A stretch of DNA of 64,000 nucleotides from an uncultured Angelakisella sp. (GTDB lineage Bacteria; Bacillota; Clostridia; Oscillospirales; Ruminococcaceae). Position 1 is the stretch's first letter; every line of letters starts with the position of its first letter. Of the stretch, positions 1 through 8,659 are shown one piece after another. The notes beneath the pieces are model-generated. The model did no database searches and had not been told where the DNA came from. It saw only the letters and a program-made list of their open reading frames with translations. The stretch covers positions 1 through 64,000 of the forward strand of contig CAKSYU010000004.1 of NCBI GenBank assembly GCA_934524965.1, written 5' to 3'. Position numbers and translations under genes: made by a program.

Positions 1-140
1 TCTATAGAAAGAGAACGGGAGCTATTCTAATGCACAGGGTTTGGTGTTCCGATTATATGACAAGAGTACTTTTCAGCTAATAAAGGCATTACAAGGAGAC
101 CGTAGGATAGAATCCCCTTAAATAAGTAACACAAAACATC

Positions 141-166
141 GCCCTCCGATCAATCGACCGGAGGGC
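141..166 (-). terminator. Terminator of spoVT
   Basis: GCCCTCCG and CGGAGGGC form an 8-bp stem just past the spoVT stop codon. On the minus strand it is followed by a T-rich stretch (GATGTTTTGTGTT). The remaining bases 1-140 show no gene or recognisable signal. Confidence 0.7.
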
Positions 167-179
167 ACACCTGTATCCA

Positions 180-716
180 TTACAGCTCCATCTGTTTTCC
201 CAAGTAACTCGCCGCCGCCTGAATGAGCTTCTGCTCGGCGTCCCCGGGGCGGTCGCTTTCCTTGTTTTGCAGGAACATCACGCTGCCGCACACATCACCG
301 GAGGAGATGATAGGGGACTGCACCAGCGCATAATAGGCAACGCCTTCAATGGGCTGCAACGGCTGCCCGTCACCCGCCGAAAAGCTCCTGCGGTTTTCAA
401 TCTGATCTTCAAGACCGTGTGACACCCGGCGCTCCAGCACCTCCCGCCGGCTGATGCCGCTGACCGCTACCACGTGGTCCCGGTCGGTAATGAGTACCGG
501 ATATCCTGCCGTTCGATACAGCACCTCGCAATACTGTGCTGCGATGCTGCCAAGCTCGCTGATGGGGGAGTACTTCTTAAAAATGACCTCCCCCTCGTTG
601 CTGACGAATATCTCCAATGGGTCGCCCTCACGAATGCGCATGGTCCTGCGGATCTCTTTGGGAATTACTACTCTCCCGAGGTCATCTATGCGTCGAACTA
701 TGCCGGTAGCTTTCAT
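180..716 (-). CDS. spoVT: Stage V sporulation protein T (AbrB-family regulator)
   Basis: Transcription factor of late sporulation. In Bacillus it acts in the forespore to tune sigma-G-dependent genes. The 178-residue length equals the usual SpoVT length. Residues 1-50 form the AbrB swapped-hairpin DNA-binding domain, starting MKATGIVRRIDDLGRVVIPK and nearly identical to the SpoVT consensus. The remainder is the GAF-like C-terminal domain. The start has a GGAGAGG ribosome binding site. It is transcribed away from the two-component genes on its other side and has its own terminator. Identification is firm; the target genes in this organism cannot be read from the sequence. Confidence 0.95.
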   Translation of the reverse strand: MKATGIVRRIDDLGRVVIPKEIRRTMRIREGDPLEIFVSNEGEVIFKKYSPISELGSIAAQYCEVLYRTAGYPVLITDRDHVVAVSGISRREVLERRVSHGLEDQIENRRSFSAGDGQPLQPIEGVAYYALVQSPIISSGDVCGSVMFLQNKESDRPGDAEQKLIQAAASYLGKQMEL

Positions 717-833
717 ATCTATTCTAACTTCCTCTCCTGTAATTTGCTGTGCGGATAGTTTTTGCTGATTTTGCGAAAATATACCGGCGCTGCCGCAAAA
801 ACAAAAATCGCGTCAAACCGCCATTTTCCGACA

Positions 834-864
834 CTTTACAAAACGATTTTACAAAAACTTTACT
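834..864 (+). promoter_or_regulatory. Pho-box-like repeats upstream of the response regulator
   Basis: CTTTACA (834-840), TTTTACA (847-853) and CTTTACT (858-864) lie in tandem, the last two exactly 11 bp apart. A TACAAT -10-like element follows at 884-889. TT(T/A)ACA repeats at 11-bp spacing are the known binding pattern of PhoP/PhoB regulators. The similar repeats before the Na/Pi transporter support a Pho role. Inference from pattern only. Confidence 0.5.
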
Positions 865-934
865 TTGTAAAGATGTTGTTCCATACAATGAAAATCTATG
901 ATACAATAAAGATGAAACATAGAGGAGGAATACC

Positions 935-1612
935 ATGATCTATTGTGTGGAAGATGACGGCAGTATCCGTGATCTGATGGTATATGCTTTGCAGGCGGCG
1001 GGCTTTTCCGCTGCCGGCTGCGCCGACGGCGAAGAATTCTGGCAGGCAATGCGGCAGGAAACACCGGAGCTGGTGGTGCTGGATATCATGCTGCCCGGCG
1101 AGGACGGCATTTCTATCCTGAAAAAGCTGCGCGCGGTCCCCGCTACCGCCGATATCCCCGTTATCATGGCGACTGCCAAGGGGACGGAGTACGATCGGGT
1201 CATCGGGCTGGATCTCGGCGCGGATGATTACCTCACCAAGCCTTTCGGCATGATGGAGATGGTCTCCCGTATCCGCGCGGTGCTGCGCCGCACCGGTCAC
1301 AAGACCGCCCCCACCGTACTGCGTCAGGGCGGTATCCTGCTGGATGAGGCACGCCACACAGTCGAAGTCGGTGGTGCCCCCGTGACCCTCACCTTAAAAG
1401 AATACGACCTCCTGCGGCTTTTTATGGAAAACCCCGGGCAGGTATTCACCCGTGACCGTCTGCTCTCGGTCGTGTGGGGCGCCGATTATTACGGCGAGAC
1501 CCGCACCGTTGATGTCCATATCGGCACCCTGCGCACCAAGCTGGGCGCGGCAGGCGATATCCTGCAAACGGTACGCGGTGTCGGCTACAAGCTGGAGGCG
1601 CCCCATGAGTAA
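935..1612 (+). CDS. phoP: PhoB/OmpR-family response regulator, probably PhoP
   Basis: Cytoplasmic transcription factor of 225 residues. It has an N-terminal receiver domain (acidic pocket D7-D8, phospho-acceptor D50 in VVLDIMLPGEDG, K in TKPFG) and a C-terminal winged helix (about 125-222, ending in the family motif TVRGVGYKLE). It overlaps the downstream kinase gene by 8 bp, a coupled arrangement. Pho-box-like repeats upstream and a Na/phosphate cotransporter three genes downstream point to phosphate control. The OmpR family is large, so the Pho assignment rests on context rather than on a diagnostic residue. Confidence 0.8.
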   Translation: MIYCVEDDGSIRDLMVYALQAAGFSAAGCADGEEFWQAMRQETPELVVLDIMLPGEDGISILKKLRAVPATADIPVIMATAKGTEYDRVIGLDLGADDYLTKPFGMMEMVSRIRAVLRRTGHKTAPTVLRQGGILLDEARHTVEVGGAPVTLTLKEYDLLRLFMENPGQVFTRDRLLSVVWGADYYGETRTVDVHIGTLRTKLGAAGDILQTVRGVGYKLEAPHE

Positions 1613-2951
1613 AAAAATATTCCGTTCTATCTGGCTGGCGGCGCTGGTAGTACTGGTGCTTTCGCTGGTGCTCATCATGGGTGTGCTGTACAGCTACTTT
1701 ACAGGGGTACAGCAGAACCAGCTCCGCATGGGTACCGAGGTGGTCGCGCAGGGCGTGACCCTGAACGGCAGCGATTTCTTTACCGACCTTACCGCCGAGG
1801 ACTACCGTATCACATGGATCGCCGCCGACGGCACTGTTTTGTATGATAACGAAAACGAGGCAGACCAAATGGAAAACCATCTGGCACGCGAGGAGGTGCA
1901 GCAGGCGTTGCAGAACGGCACCGGCGAAAGCAGCCGTTACTCCGATACCCTTGCCAGCCGCAGCCTGTACTGCGCCCGTCTTTTGCCCGATGGCACCGTG
2001 ATCCGTCTTTCGGTGCAGCAGCATTCGGTGTGGGTACTGCTGGTCGGCTTCGCGCAGCCCATCTGTGTCATTCTTCTGCTGGCGCTGGTGCTTTCCTTTA
2101 TTCTCGCCGCCCGCCTTTCCCGCGTCATCGTGGAGCCGATCAATTCGATCAATCTGGACGAGCCGCAGAAATATGTGGGGCAGGAGGAATACTCCGAGAT
2201 CGAGCCGCTGCTGCGCCGCATGGCACTGCAACAGGCACAGATCCGCCAGGACCAGGATAAGTTGGAAAAAAGCTCCCAGATTCGACAGGAATTCACCGCG
2301 AATGTCTCCCACGAGCTGAAGACCCCGTTGCATGCCATCTCCGGCTATGCCGAGCTGATGGAAAACGGCATGGTAAAGCAGCAGGATATCCGTCCCTTTG
2401 CCCATAAGATCCGGCAGGAGGCGCTGCGCCTGACCGCGCTGGTGGAAGATATCATCAATCTCACCCGTCTCGATGGCGGCGCCGCCGGAATGCAGCGGCA
2501 GCCGGTCGACCTGTACCGTATTGCGGAAAACGCGGCGGATAGTCTCCAGCCCGCGGCGGCGGAAGCCGGCGTGACCCTCACCCTGCGGGGAGAGCCTGCC
2601 GTGGTGGAGGGCGTCCCGCCGGTGCTTTACAGCATGATCTTCAATCTCTGCGATAACGCCATCAAATATAATCGCACAGGCGGCAGCGTAAAGGTGCAGG
2701 TAAGTAATTATCCCGAGGATATTCGCATAACGGTCGCCGATACCGGCATCGGCATACCGGAGGAAAGTCGGGAGCGTATTTTCGAGCGGTTCTATCGGGT
2801 GGATAAAAGCCGTTCCAAGGAAGTGGGCGGCACCGGTCTGGGGCTTTCCATCGTCAAGCACGCCGCGATGATCCACCACGCCGAGATCACCATGGACAGT
2901 ACAGCGGGAAAAGGCACAACCTTTACGGTAATATTCCCGAAGAATAAATGA
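1605..2951 (+). CDS. phoR: Sensor histidine kinase, probably PhoR
   Basis: Membrane sensor kinase of 448 residues, partner of the preceding regulator. It has a TM helix at about 8-30, an extracytoplasmic region of about 120 residues, a second TM at about 145-170, then HisKA with phospho-acceptor H236 in VSHELKTPLH. The HATPase domain shows the N box (NLCDNAIKYN), G1 (DTGIGIP), F box (FERFYRVDKSRS) and G2 (GGTGLGLSIVK). The ATG at 1605 is chosen because it overlaps the regulator stop and begins directly before the first TM helix; the open frame extends 51 codons further upstream but without a membrane start. Architecture matches clostridial PhoR; the actual signal is unknown. Confidence 0.82.
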   Translation: MSKKIFRSIWLAALVVLVLSLVLIMGVLYSYFTGVQQNQLRMGTEVVAQGVTLNGSDFFTDLTAEDYRITWIAADGTVLYDNENEADQMENHLAREEVQQALQNGTGESSRYSDTLASRSLYCARLLPDGTVIRLSVQQHSVWVLLVGFAQPICVILLLALVLSFILAARLSRVIVEPINSINLDEPQKYVGQEEYSEIEPLLRRMALQQAQIRQDQDKLEKSSQIRQEFTANVSHELKTPLHAISGYAELMENGMVKQQDIRPFAHKIRQEALRLTALVEDIINLTRLDGGAAGMQRQPVDLYRIAENAADSLQPAAAEAGVTLTLRGEPAVVEGVPPVLYSMIFNLCDNAIKYNRTGGSVKVQVSNYPEDIRITVADTGIGIPEESRERIFERFYRVDKSRSKEVGGTGLGLSIVKHAAMIHHAEITMDSTAGKGTTFTVIFPKNK

Positions 2952-2980
2952 GCAAAGAGAAGTAAAAAAGGAGTGATGTT

Positions 2981-3637
2981 TTGACATACGAAGAGATCCG
3001 GCAGGATGAAGCCGTCAATACCTATATCCGGCAGGCAGATGCCGCGCTGGCGGCGCTGGGCTTTACCGAGCACAGTTTTGCCCATGTCACACTGGTGGCG
3101 GAAAAGGCAGGTTATATCCTGCAAACACTCGGTTTTCCGGAGCGCACCGTGGAGCTGGCGAAAATCGCCGGCTATCTGCACGATATCGGCAACCTCATTA
3201 ACCGTGTCGATCACAGCCAAAGCGGAGCTATCATGGCGTTCCGTATCCTCGATCATCTTAAATTCGATCCCGAGGAGATCGCCGTCATCGTTTCCGCCAT
3301 CGGCAACCACGATGAGGGCACCGGCGTACCGGTCAGCCCTGTGGCGGCGGCGCTTATTCTGGCGGATAAAAGCGATGTCCGCCGCAACCGCGTCCACAAT
3401 ACCGATCCCACCACCTTCGATATCCACGACCGTGTCAACTACTCTGTCACCAAGGCGGAGCTGAAGATCAACGAAGCCCATACCCTCATCAAGCTCAAGC
3501 TCACCGTCGATACCCATTTCAGTTCGGTAATGGATTACTTTGAGATCTTCATGCAGCGTATGCTGCTGTGCCGCAAGGCGGCGGAAACGCTGGGGCTGCA
3601 ATTCAAGCTGATGATCAACGAGCAGCAGCTTATGTAA
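2981..3637 (+). CDS. HD-domain phosphohydrolase
   Basis: Cytoplasmic 218-residue protein of the HD superfamily of metal-dependent phosphohydrolases. The metal-binding H...HD signature is visible as an upstream histidine in EHSFAH and then GYLHDIGNLINR, followed by conserved NHDEG and ADKSDV motifs. The start is TTG, supported by the ribosome binding site AAAAAAGGAG nine bases upstream. It follows the kinase gene by 29 bp and precedes a strong terminator, so it probably ends the phoPR transcript. The substrate cannot be deduced; nucleotide or cyclic-nucleotide hydrolysis is typical of the superfamily. Confidence 0.75.
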   Translation: MTYEEIRQDEAVNTYIRQADAALAALGFTEHSFAHVTLVAEKAGYILQTLGFPERTVELAKIAGYLHDIGNLINRVDHSQSGAIMAFRILDHLKFDPEEIAVIVSAIGNHDEGTGVPVSPVAAALILADKSDVRRNRVHNTDPTTFDIHDRVNYSVTKAELKINEAHTLIKLKLTVDTHFSSVMDYFEIFMQRMLLCRKAAETLGLQFKLMINEQQLM

Positions 3638-3654
3638 TTTGGAATATCGAAAAT

Positions 3655-3690
3655 AAAAAAGGAGCCGTTTTCGCGCGGCTCCTTTCCTTT
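3655..3690 (+). terminator. Terminator after the HD-hydrolase gene
   Basis: The stem GGAGCCG (3661-3667) pairs with CGGCTCC (3676-3682) and is followed by TTTCCTTTT. An A-run precedes the stem, so it could work in both directions. Confidence 0.85.
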
Positions 3691-3698
3691 TACTGAGA

Positions 3699-3749
3699 CT
3701 TTACATGGATTTTACAAATAATTGATAATGGTTTTGACCTTTCTTTACT
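3699..3749 (+). promoter_or_regulatory. Phased Pho-box-like repeats before the Na/Pi transporter
   Basis: Heptamers CTTTACA (3699), TTTTACA (3710), ATTGATA (3721), TTTTGAC (3732) and CTTTACT (3743) start exactly 11 bp apart, so all lie on one face of the helix. The first, second and fifth match the TTTACA-type PhoP/PhoB half-site well and the other two are degenerate. A weak TATCTT -10 element at 3755 follows. Pattern seen directly; the regulator is inferred. Confidence 0.6.
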
Positions 3750-3803
3750 ATTCTTATCTTGTTAAATAAGGAGAATAAGGATAGAGGAAAGGGATTTGTA
3801 AAA

Positions 3804-5555
3804 ATGTCTATTTTTAACGCATTGAACCTCATCGGCGGGCTGTGCCTCTTTTTGTTCGGCATGAGCCTGATGGGACAGGCATTGGAGCGACGAGCGGGAA
3901 GCGGGTTAAGCTCATTACTGGAAAAGATGACTAAAAGTCGCTTGAAGGGGCTTTTGGCAGGACTTGGCGTTACTGCTGTAATCCAAAGCTCCTCTGCCAC
4001 TACCGTCATGGTGGTAGGCTTTGTCAATTCAGGCTTAATGACGCTGCGCCAGTCCATCGGTGTCATCATGGGCGCCAATATCGGCACCACCGTCACAGCG
4101 TGGATCCTCAGCCTTTCGGGCATTGAGGGCAGCAGCTTTTTGGTGAATCTTTTTAAGCCGACCTCCTTTACACCGGCGCTTGCGCTCATCGGTATCATCT
4201 TTTATATGTTCTGTAAGGAGGATAAAAAGAAGGATACCGGCACTATTTTGCTGGGCTTTGCCACCCTCATGTATGGCATGGAGGCAATGTCCTCCGCCGT
4301 TTCCGGTCTGCGCGATGTACCGCAGTTCCGCGAGCTGTTCCTTCTGTTCTCCAATCCTATTCTGGGTGTGCTGGCAGGCGCGGTGCTCACCGGCATCATT
4401 CAGTCCAGCTCGGCTTCGGTCGGTATCCTGCAGGCGCTGGCAAGCACCGGTCAGGTCACATACGGCGCGGCGATCCCCATTATCATGGGTCAGAATATCG
4501 GTACCTGCGTCACAGCACTGCTGTCTTCCATCGGTACCAATAAAAACGCCCGTCGGGCGGCGCTGGTGCATCTCAGCTTCAATGTCATCGGCGCCACGGT
4601 CGGTATTATCCTTTTCTATGTGGTGCGTGCCGTGGCGGTGCCGGCGCTGCTGGGGCAGGCGGCGACCGAATGGGGCATCGCGGTGGCACACTCGGTATTC
4701 AATGTGCTTTGCACGGCAGTCCTGCTGCCCATGGGCGGGCTTCTGGAAAATCTGGTGCTTCGTCTGGTGCCGGAGGACAAGGAGCCGCAGCGGGAAGCGG
4801 AGCTGGACGAGCGTCTGCTTGCCACCCCCGCCCTGGCGCTGGAGCGCTGCCGCACCCTCATTACGGATATGGCAAGCTATTCGATGGAAGCCCTGCGGGA
4901 AAGCCTTACCGCTGTGGGCGGTGATCCGGCGCAGAGCGCCGAGCATATCCGTGGGGACGAAGCCAAGACCGACCACTACGAGGATATCATTGGCAGCTAT
5001 CTGGTCAAGCTCAGCGCCCGCAAGATCGGTGAGAACGACAGCGCCCTCGCGGCGGAATATCTGCGGCTCATCGGCGACTTTGAGCGCATTGCCGATCACA
5101 GCGTAAACATTCTGGAAGCCGCCGAGGAAATGCGCCGCAAGGGGATCGTGTTCTCTCCGGCAGCGCAGGGCGAATACGCGGTGATGGCGGCAGCCGTCCG
5201 CGAGGTCACCGCCCTTGCCTACGATGCCTTTGTGACCGGTGATCTTTCCGCCGCCAAACAGGTAGAGCCGCTGGAGCAGGTCATTGATGATCTCAAGGAG
5301 GAAATGCGTACCCGCCATATCCGCCGGATGCAGCAGGGGAACTGCGGCATCGAGGCAGGCTTCATCTGGTCGGATCTTCTCACCGACCTCGAGCGGGTCA
5401 GCGACCACTGCTCCAATATCGCCTGCTGCATGATCGAGGGTGTCGACCATAACATCCACCGCCACGAGGTGCTGCAAAGCATTCGCGGCAGCGGGGAAGC
5501 CTTTGACCATGATTACCGCTCCTTCCGCCAGAAGTACGCGCTGGCGGCAGAATAA
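3804..5555 (+). CDS. Na/Pi cotransporter family protein with PhoU-like tail
   Basis: Membrane protein of 583 residues in the NptA/YjbB (Na/phosphate cotransporter II) family, importing phosphate with sodium. The N-terminal half carries the two inverted Na_Pi_cotrans repeats, each with the QSSSA signature (VIQSSSATTVMVVG and IIQSSSASVGILQA). Residues about 340-560 form a cytoplasmic PhoU-like helical bundle with the ERIADHS and ERVSDHC motifs. The ATG at 3804 is chosen because it follows a GAGGAAAGGG site and begins right at the first membrane helix. Phased Pho-box repeats precede it. The phosphate role is well supported. Confidence 0.9.
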   Translation: MSIFNALNLIGGLCLFLFGMSLMGQALERRAGSGLSSLLEKMTKSRLKGLLAGLGVTAVIQSSSATTVMVVGFVNSGLMTLRQSIGVIMGANIGTTVTAWILSLSGIEGSSFLVNLFKPTSFTPALALIGIIFYMFCKEDKKKDTGTILLGFATLMYGMEAMSSAVSGLRDVPQFRELFLLFSNPILGVLAGAVLTGIIQSSSASVGILQALASTGQVTYGAAIPIIMGQNIGTCVTALLSSIGTNKNARRAALVHLSFNVIGATVGIILFYVVRAVAVPALLGQAATEWGIAVAHSVFNVLCTAVLLPMGGLLENLVLRLVPEDKEPQREAELDERLLATPALALERCRTLITDMASYSMEALRESLTAVGGDPAQSAEHIRGDEAKTDHYEDIIGSYLVKLSARKIGENDSALAAEYLRLIGDFERIADHSVNILEAAEEMRRKGIVFSPAAQGEYAVMAAAVREVTALAYDAFVTGDLSAAKQVEPLEQVIDDLKEEMRTRHIRRMQQGNCGIEAGFIWSDLLTDLERVSDHCSNIACCMIEGVDHNIHRHEVLQSIRGSGEAFDHDYRSFRQKYALAAE

Positions 5556-5570
5556 CCCAATACAGCAAAG

Positions 5571-5597
5571 AGCCGCGGCAGTAGCTGCGGCTTTTTC
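5571..5597 (+). terminator. Terminator of the Na/Pi transporter gene
   Basis: AGCCGC (5571-5576) pairs with GCGGCT (5587-5592), extended by an inner GC/GC pairing, and is followed by TTTTTC. Confidence 0.85.
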
Positions 5598-5670
5598 TTT
5601 ATGCCTTTTTAGCGCTATGTTCGTTATAGCGGAACGGCGATCGGCATTTATGAAATGTGCGTTTGTCTCA

Positions 5671-5699
5671 TTGACGGATAACGCCAAAAATGCTACGAT
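5671..5699 (+). promoter_or_regulatory. Sigma-A promoter of the sugar ABC operon
   Basis: TTGACG (5671-5676) and TACGAT (5694-5699) are separated by 17 bp, a good housekeeping promoter 39 bp before the ATPase start. Confidence 0.75.
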
Positions 5700-5737
5700 A
5701 TACCTAATTTCGATTTTTACGGGCAGGAGGTGCGGCA

Positions 5738-6481
5738 TTGTCAAACGATATTGTATCTGTAAACGGTATCAGCAAATCATTTGGCGCCATTACCGCCCTC
5801 TCCGATGTCTCTCTTTCGGTCGAGCAGGGCATGGTCACTGCCATTGTGGGAGATAACGGCTCCGGCAAATCCACCCTTATCAAGCTCCTCTCCGGCAACC
5901 TGTCGCCGGATTGCGGTACCATCACGGTGGAGGGCAGGGAATACCCCCGCCTTACCATTCCGCAGGCGCTGCAAATGGGGATCCGTACCGTTTATCAGGA
6001 GCTTTCCCTTGATGACTGCAAAAACAGCTACGAGAACATCTTTCTTGGGCACGAGCTGATGCGGGGACCTTTTCTGGATCGCCGCCGCATGGAGCGGGAA
6101 GCCGCCGCACTGCTGCAAAAGCTGGAGATCACCATTCCCGATCTTACCGAGCCGGTCAGGGTGCTGTCCGGCGGTCAGCGGCAGGGGATCGCCATTGCCC
6201 GCGCCATGCTGCAATCCGGTCGTCTGCTGCTTTTAGATGAGCCGACCGCCGCTATGGGCATTCGGGAAGCGTACCAGACCATGGCGCTGCTGCGCCGTCT
6301 GCGGGCGGAGGGGCACACCCTGCTCATTGTCAGCCACGATATCTATCAGGTGTTCGGTATTGCCGACCGGATTTTCGTCATGCGTGCCGGTCGCTGCATC
6401 GCCGATATCATGGCAAAGGATTCGTCTCCGGAGGAGCTGCACCGGCTCATTCTGGAGCGGGAACGGGGGGCAGCCGTATGA
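5738..6481 (+). CDS. Sugar-type ABC transporter ATP-binding protein, single domain
   Basis: ATPase of a ribose/simple-sugar importer, cytoplasmic face of the membrane. The 247 residues hold one complete ABC domain: Walker A GDNGSGKST, signature LSGGQRQ, Walker B LLLLDEPTA and the switch histidine in LIVSHD. Ribose-type ATPases (RbsA, MglA) usually have two fused domains of about 500 residues, so this is a half-size form as in FrcA-like systems, presumably working as a homodimer. The start is TTG with AGGAGG seven bases upstream. Its stop overlaps the permease start (ATGA), so the two are translationally coupled. Confidence 0.85.
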   Translation: MSNDIVSVNGISKSFGAITALSDVSLSVEQGMVTAIVGDNGSGKSTLIKLLSGNLSPDCGTITVEGREYPRLTIPQALQMGIRTVYQELSLDDCKNSYENIFLGHELMRGPFLDRRRMEREAAALLQKLEITIPDLTEPVRVLSGGQRQGIAIARAMLQSGRLLLLDEPTAAMGIREAYQTMALLRRLRAEGHTLLIVSHDIYQVFGIADRIFVMRAGRCIADIMAKDSSPEELHRLILERERGAAV

Positions 6482-7425
6482 AGCGTTTTTTCCGCCGCAA
6501 TGCCGCACTGTGCCTTTTAGTCGGCTTCTGCCTGCTGCTGGGCGTGTTCCTCAGTGTACGTACCGGCAGGTTCTTCTCGGTCAAAAATCTTGTCAATATT
6601 CTGGAGGCAAACTCGTTCCGTCTGCTGCTGGCGGTCGGCATGACCTTCATCATCGCCTCCGGCGGCATCGATCTTTCGGTCGGCTCCATGCTTTCCCTTT
6701 CCGCTATCCTCACCGCCCTGCTGCTTAAAGGCGGCGTCCCCGTCTGGGCGGCAGTCCTGCTGGGGCTGCTCTCCGGCACGCTGCTGGGGCTTATCAATGG
6801 GCTGCTGGTGCATTACACCGGCATCAATTCCTTTATCATCACACTGGGCACCTCGTTTTTGTATCGGGGGTTGGCGCTTATTATCACCCTCGGTATCCCC
6901 ATCAGCAAGCTGCCTGCCGCATACCGCGCCTTTGGCTGTGGGGATATCCTCCACATGGAAAGCGGCGTTTATATGGCGCTTTTGGTGCTGCTCGTCTCCT
7001 TCCCGCTCCTTTACCGCATGCGGTGGGGGCACTACATCACCACACTGGGCGGCAATCCGCTGGCGCTGCGCCGCTGCGGGGTGCGCACCGGCTTCTGGCG
7101 GGTCAGCACCTTTGCGGTCATGGGCTTTCTGGCGGCGCTGGCAGGCATCATCATCTCCGCCCGCCTCAATTCCGCCGAGCCGAATGCCGGACTTAATATG
7201 GAAATGGACGCCATCACGGCGGTCATCATGGGCGGTACGCCGCTGCACGGCGGCAGTGCGGCGCTTGCCGGTACAGCGGTGGCGGTGCTGCTGCTGGGAG
7301 AGATCCGCAACGGTCTGACGCTGATGAGCGTCTCCTCGCAGTACCAGCAGTTCATTACCGGTGCTATTCTGCTGTGCGCCGTCGTCACGGCGGAGCTGCG
7401 GGAACGCCGCCGCAAATTGCACTAA
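6478..7425 (+). CDS. Ribose-type ABC transporter permease
   Basis: Integral membrane permease of 315 residues in the BPD_transp_2 family (RbsC-like). About eight to ten hydrophobic helices are visible. The family core GMTFIIASGGIDLSVGSM and the later GTPLHGGSAALAGTA motif are intact. It overlaps the ATPase gene by 4 bp and is followed 60 bp later by the binding protein, making a full importer. The solute is not evident from the permease; the pseudouridine-type enzyme downstream makes a nucleoside or pentose plausible. Confidence 0.88.
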   Translation: MKRFFRRNAALCLLVGFCLLLGVFLSVRTGRFFSVKNLVNILEANSFRLLLAVGMTFIIASGGIDLSVGSMLSLSAILTALLLKGGVPVWAAVLLGLLSGTLLGLINGLLVHYTGINSFIITLGTSFLYRGLALIITLGIPISKLPAAYRAFGCGDILHMESGVYMALLVLLVSFPLLYRMRWGHYITTLGGNPLALRRCGVRTGFWRVSTFAVMGFLAALAGIIISARLNSAEPNAGLNMEMDAITAVIMGGTPLHGGSAALAGTAVAVLLLGEIRNGLTLMSVSSQYQQFITGAILLCAVVTAELRERRRKLH

Positions 7426-7430
7426 GGTTT

Positions 7431-7451
7431 ATAAGAGAGCCACTCTCTTGT
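7431..7451 (+). other. Short hairpin between permease and binding-protein genes
   Basis: AAGAGAG and CTCTCTT flank a 3-base loop, without a T-run. Such hairpins often protect or punctuate transcripts so that the binding protein is made in excess. Structure is seen; the role is inference. Confidence 0.4.
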
Positions 7452-7485
7452 AGATAAAATCAAATCAAACGGAGGAAAAAAGAAA

Positions 7486-8553
7486 ATGAAGAAGTTAGTA
7501 GCTCTGCTGCTGGCGGCAATGATGCTGCTGGCACTGGTCGCCTGCGGCAATGATCCGCAGCCCACCCCCGATCCCGAGCCCACCCCCGATCCCGCTGTGG
7601 ATACCACCGTGGTAGATGAGCTGTACGCAGCCTTTGATGCCGCGATGGCGGAGCAGCTGGGCGAGACCCCCGCTCCCAACGGCGAGAAGATCGGCGCGGT
7701 CATCATCTCCATGTCTAACCAGTTCTGGGCGAACATGAAGAACTGCTACGAAGCAGCAGCCGAAAAGCTGGGCGTTTCCATCGATGTCCAGACCGGCACC
7801 ACCGAGGGCGATACCCAAAGCCAGCTCGAGGTTCTGATGACCATGGCTGATATGGATTACGATGTCATCATCGTTTCTCCCATTGATGGCACCAACCTTA
7901 TCCCCGGCATTGTGAAGTGCAACGAAAAGGGCATCAAGGTCATCAACCTGGGACCCGGTGTTGATACCGCTGCGCTGGCGGAAGCCGGCGGCCATTTGGA
8001 CGGCAAGATCACCGTTCAGTTCAGCGATCAGGGCAAGATTGTTGCCAATGATATGATCTCCCGTCTGCCGGAGGGCGGCGAAGTCGCCATTCTGCAGGGC
8101 ATTGCCGGTGCCGGTCAGTCCGAGGGTCGTACCGCGGGCGCTACCGCCGTGTTCGAGGCTGCCGAGAATATTGATCTCGTTGCTTCCATTCCTTGCGATT
8201 GGGACGCGACCAAGGCTTATGATGCCACCAAGGATATCCTCACCGCGCACCCCGACCTCAAGGGCATTTTCGCCTGCAACGATGTTATGGCACTTGCCGC
8301 CGTGGAGGCACTGACCGCCGAGGGACGTACCGATGTGTTGGTTTACGGCGTTGACTTTACCGCCGATGCCCGCGAAGCGCTGAAGGCTGGTACCCTTACC
8401 GGCACCATGTCTTACTCCAGCGTCAAGTATACCGAGGCTGCTCTGAAGCTTGCTGTCGCCATCGCACAGGGCAAGGAGTATGCCGAGCCGATCTATCTGC
8501 CGCTGACCCTTGCTACCAAAGAGAATGTAGCGGAGCTGGACAACTGGGCGTAA
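7486..8553 (+). CDS. Sugar-type ABC transporter substrate-binding lipoprotein
   Basis: Extracytoplasmic solute-binding protein, 355 residues. A signal peptide ends in the lipobox LVAC (cysteine about residue 20), followed by a Pro/Asp-rich linker of P-x-P-D repeats. The rest is a type I periplasmic-binding fold (Peripla_BP_4), starting near residue 65 with GAVIISMSNQFWANMKN, typical of ribose and simple-sugar binders. It closes the ATPase-permease-binder operon, an order that differs from the common ribose operon where the binder sits apart or last with a kinase. A GGAGG site lies before the ATG. Confidence 0.88.
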   Translation: MKKLVALLLAAMMLLALVACGNDPQPTPDPEPTPDPAVDTTVVDELYAAFDAAMAEQLGETPAPNGEKIGAVIISMSNQFWANMKNCYEAAAEKLGVSIDVQTGTTEGDTQSQLEVLMTMADMDYDVIIVSPIDGTNLIPGIVKCNEKGIKVINLGPGVDTAALAEAGGHLDGKITVQFSDQGKIVANDMISRLPEGGEVAILQGIAGAGQSEGRTAGATAVFEAAENIDLVASIPCDWDATKAYDATKDILTAHPDLKGIFACNDVMALAAVEALTAEGRTDVLVYGVDFTADAREALKAGTLTGTMSYSSVKYTEAALKLAVAIAQGKEYAEPIYLPLTLATKENVAELDNWA

Positions 8554-8568
8554 ACCATATAAAATAAT

Positions 8569-8627
8569 GGGCAGGTACTGCCCGTATAAAGGCAGCCTGC
8601 TTTTCCGCCTTGGCGGAGAGCAGGCTG
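8569..8627 (+). other. Two consecutive hairpins between transporter and glycosidase genes
   Basis: GGGCAG/CTGCCC (8569-8583) is followed by a long, nearly unbroken hairpin: CAGCCTGCT (8593-8601) pairs with AGCAGGCTG (8619-8627), and inside it TCCGCC (8604-8609) pairs with GGCGGA (8612-8617). Only a weak T-rich tail follows, so this may be a leaky terminator or an RNA-processing or regulatory element ahead of the glycosidase. Confidence 0.55.
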
Positions 8628-8659
8628 TTCTCGCTCACCTAACAGGAGGCAAACATAAA

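Noticed and set aside
1446..2987. Long open frame on the minus strand (513 codons) opposite the PhoR-like kinase
   Set aside because: Antisense to a gene with full kinase motifs; its product has no recognisable domain and the frame arises from GC-rich codon bias.
3759..3803. TTG start 15 codons upstream for the Na/Pi transporter
   Set aside because: Its leader is polar, it lies over the promoter region, and the ribosome binding site serves the ATG at 3804.
4035..5744. 569-codon minus-strand frame opposite the Na/Pi transporter
   Set aside because: No domain or ribosome binding site; the plus-strand gene is complete.
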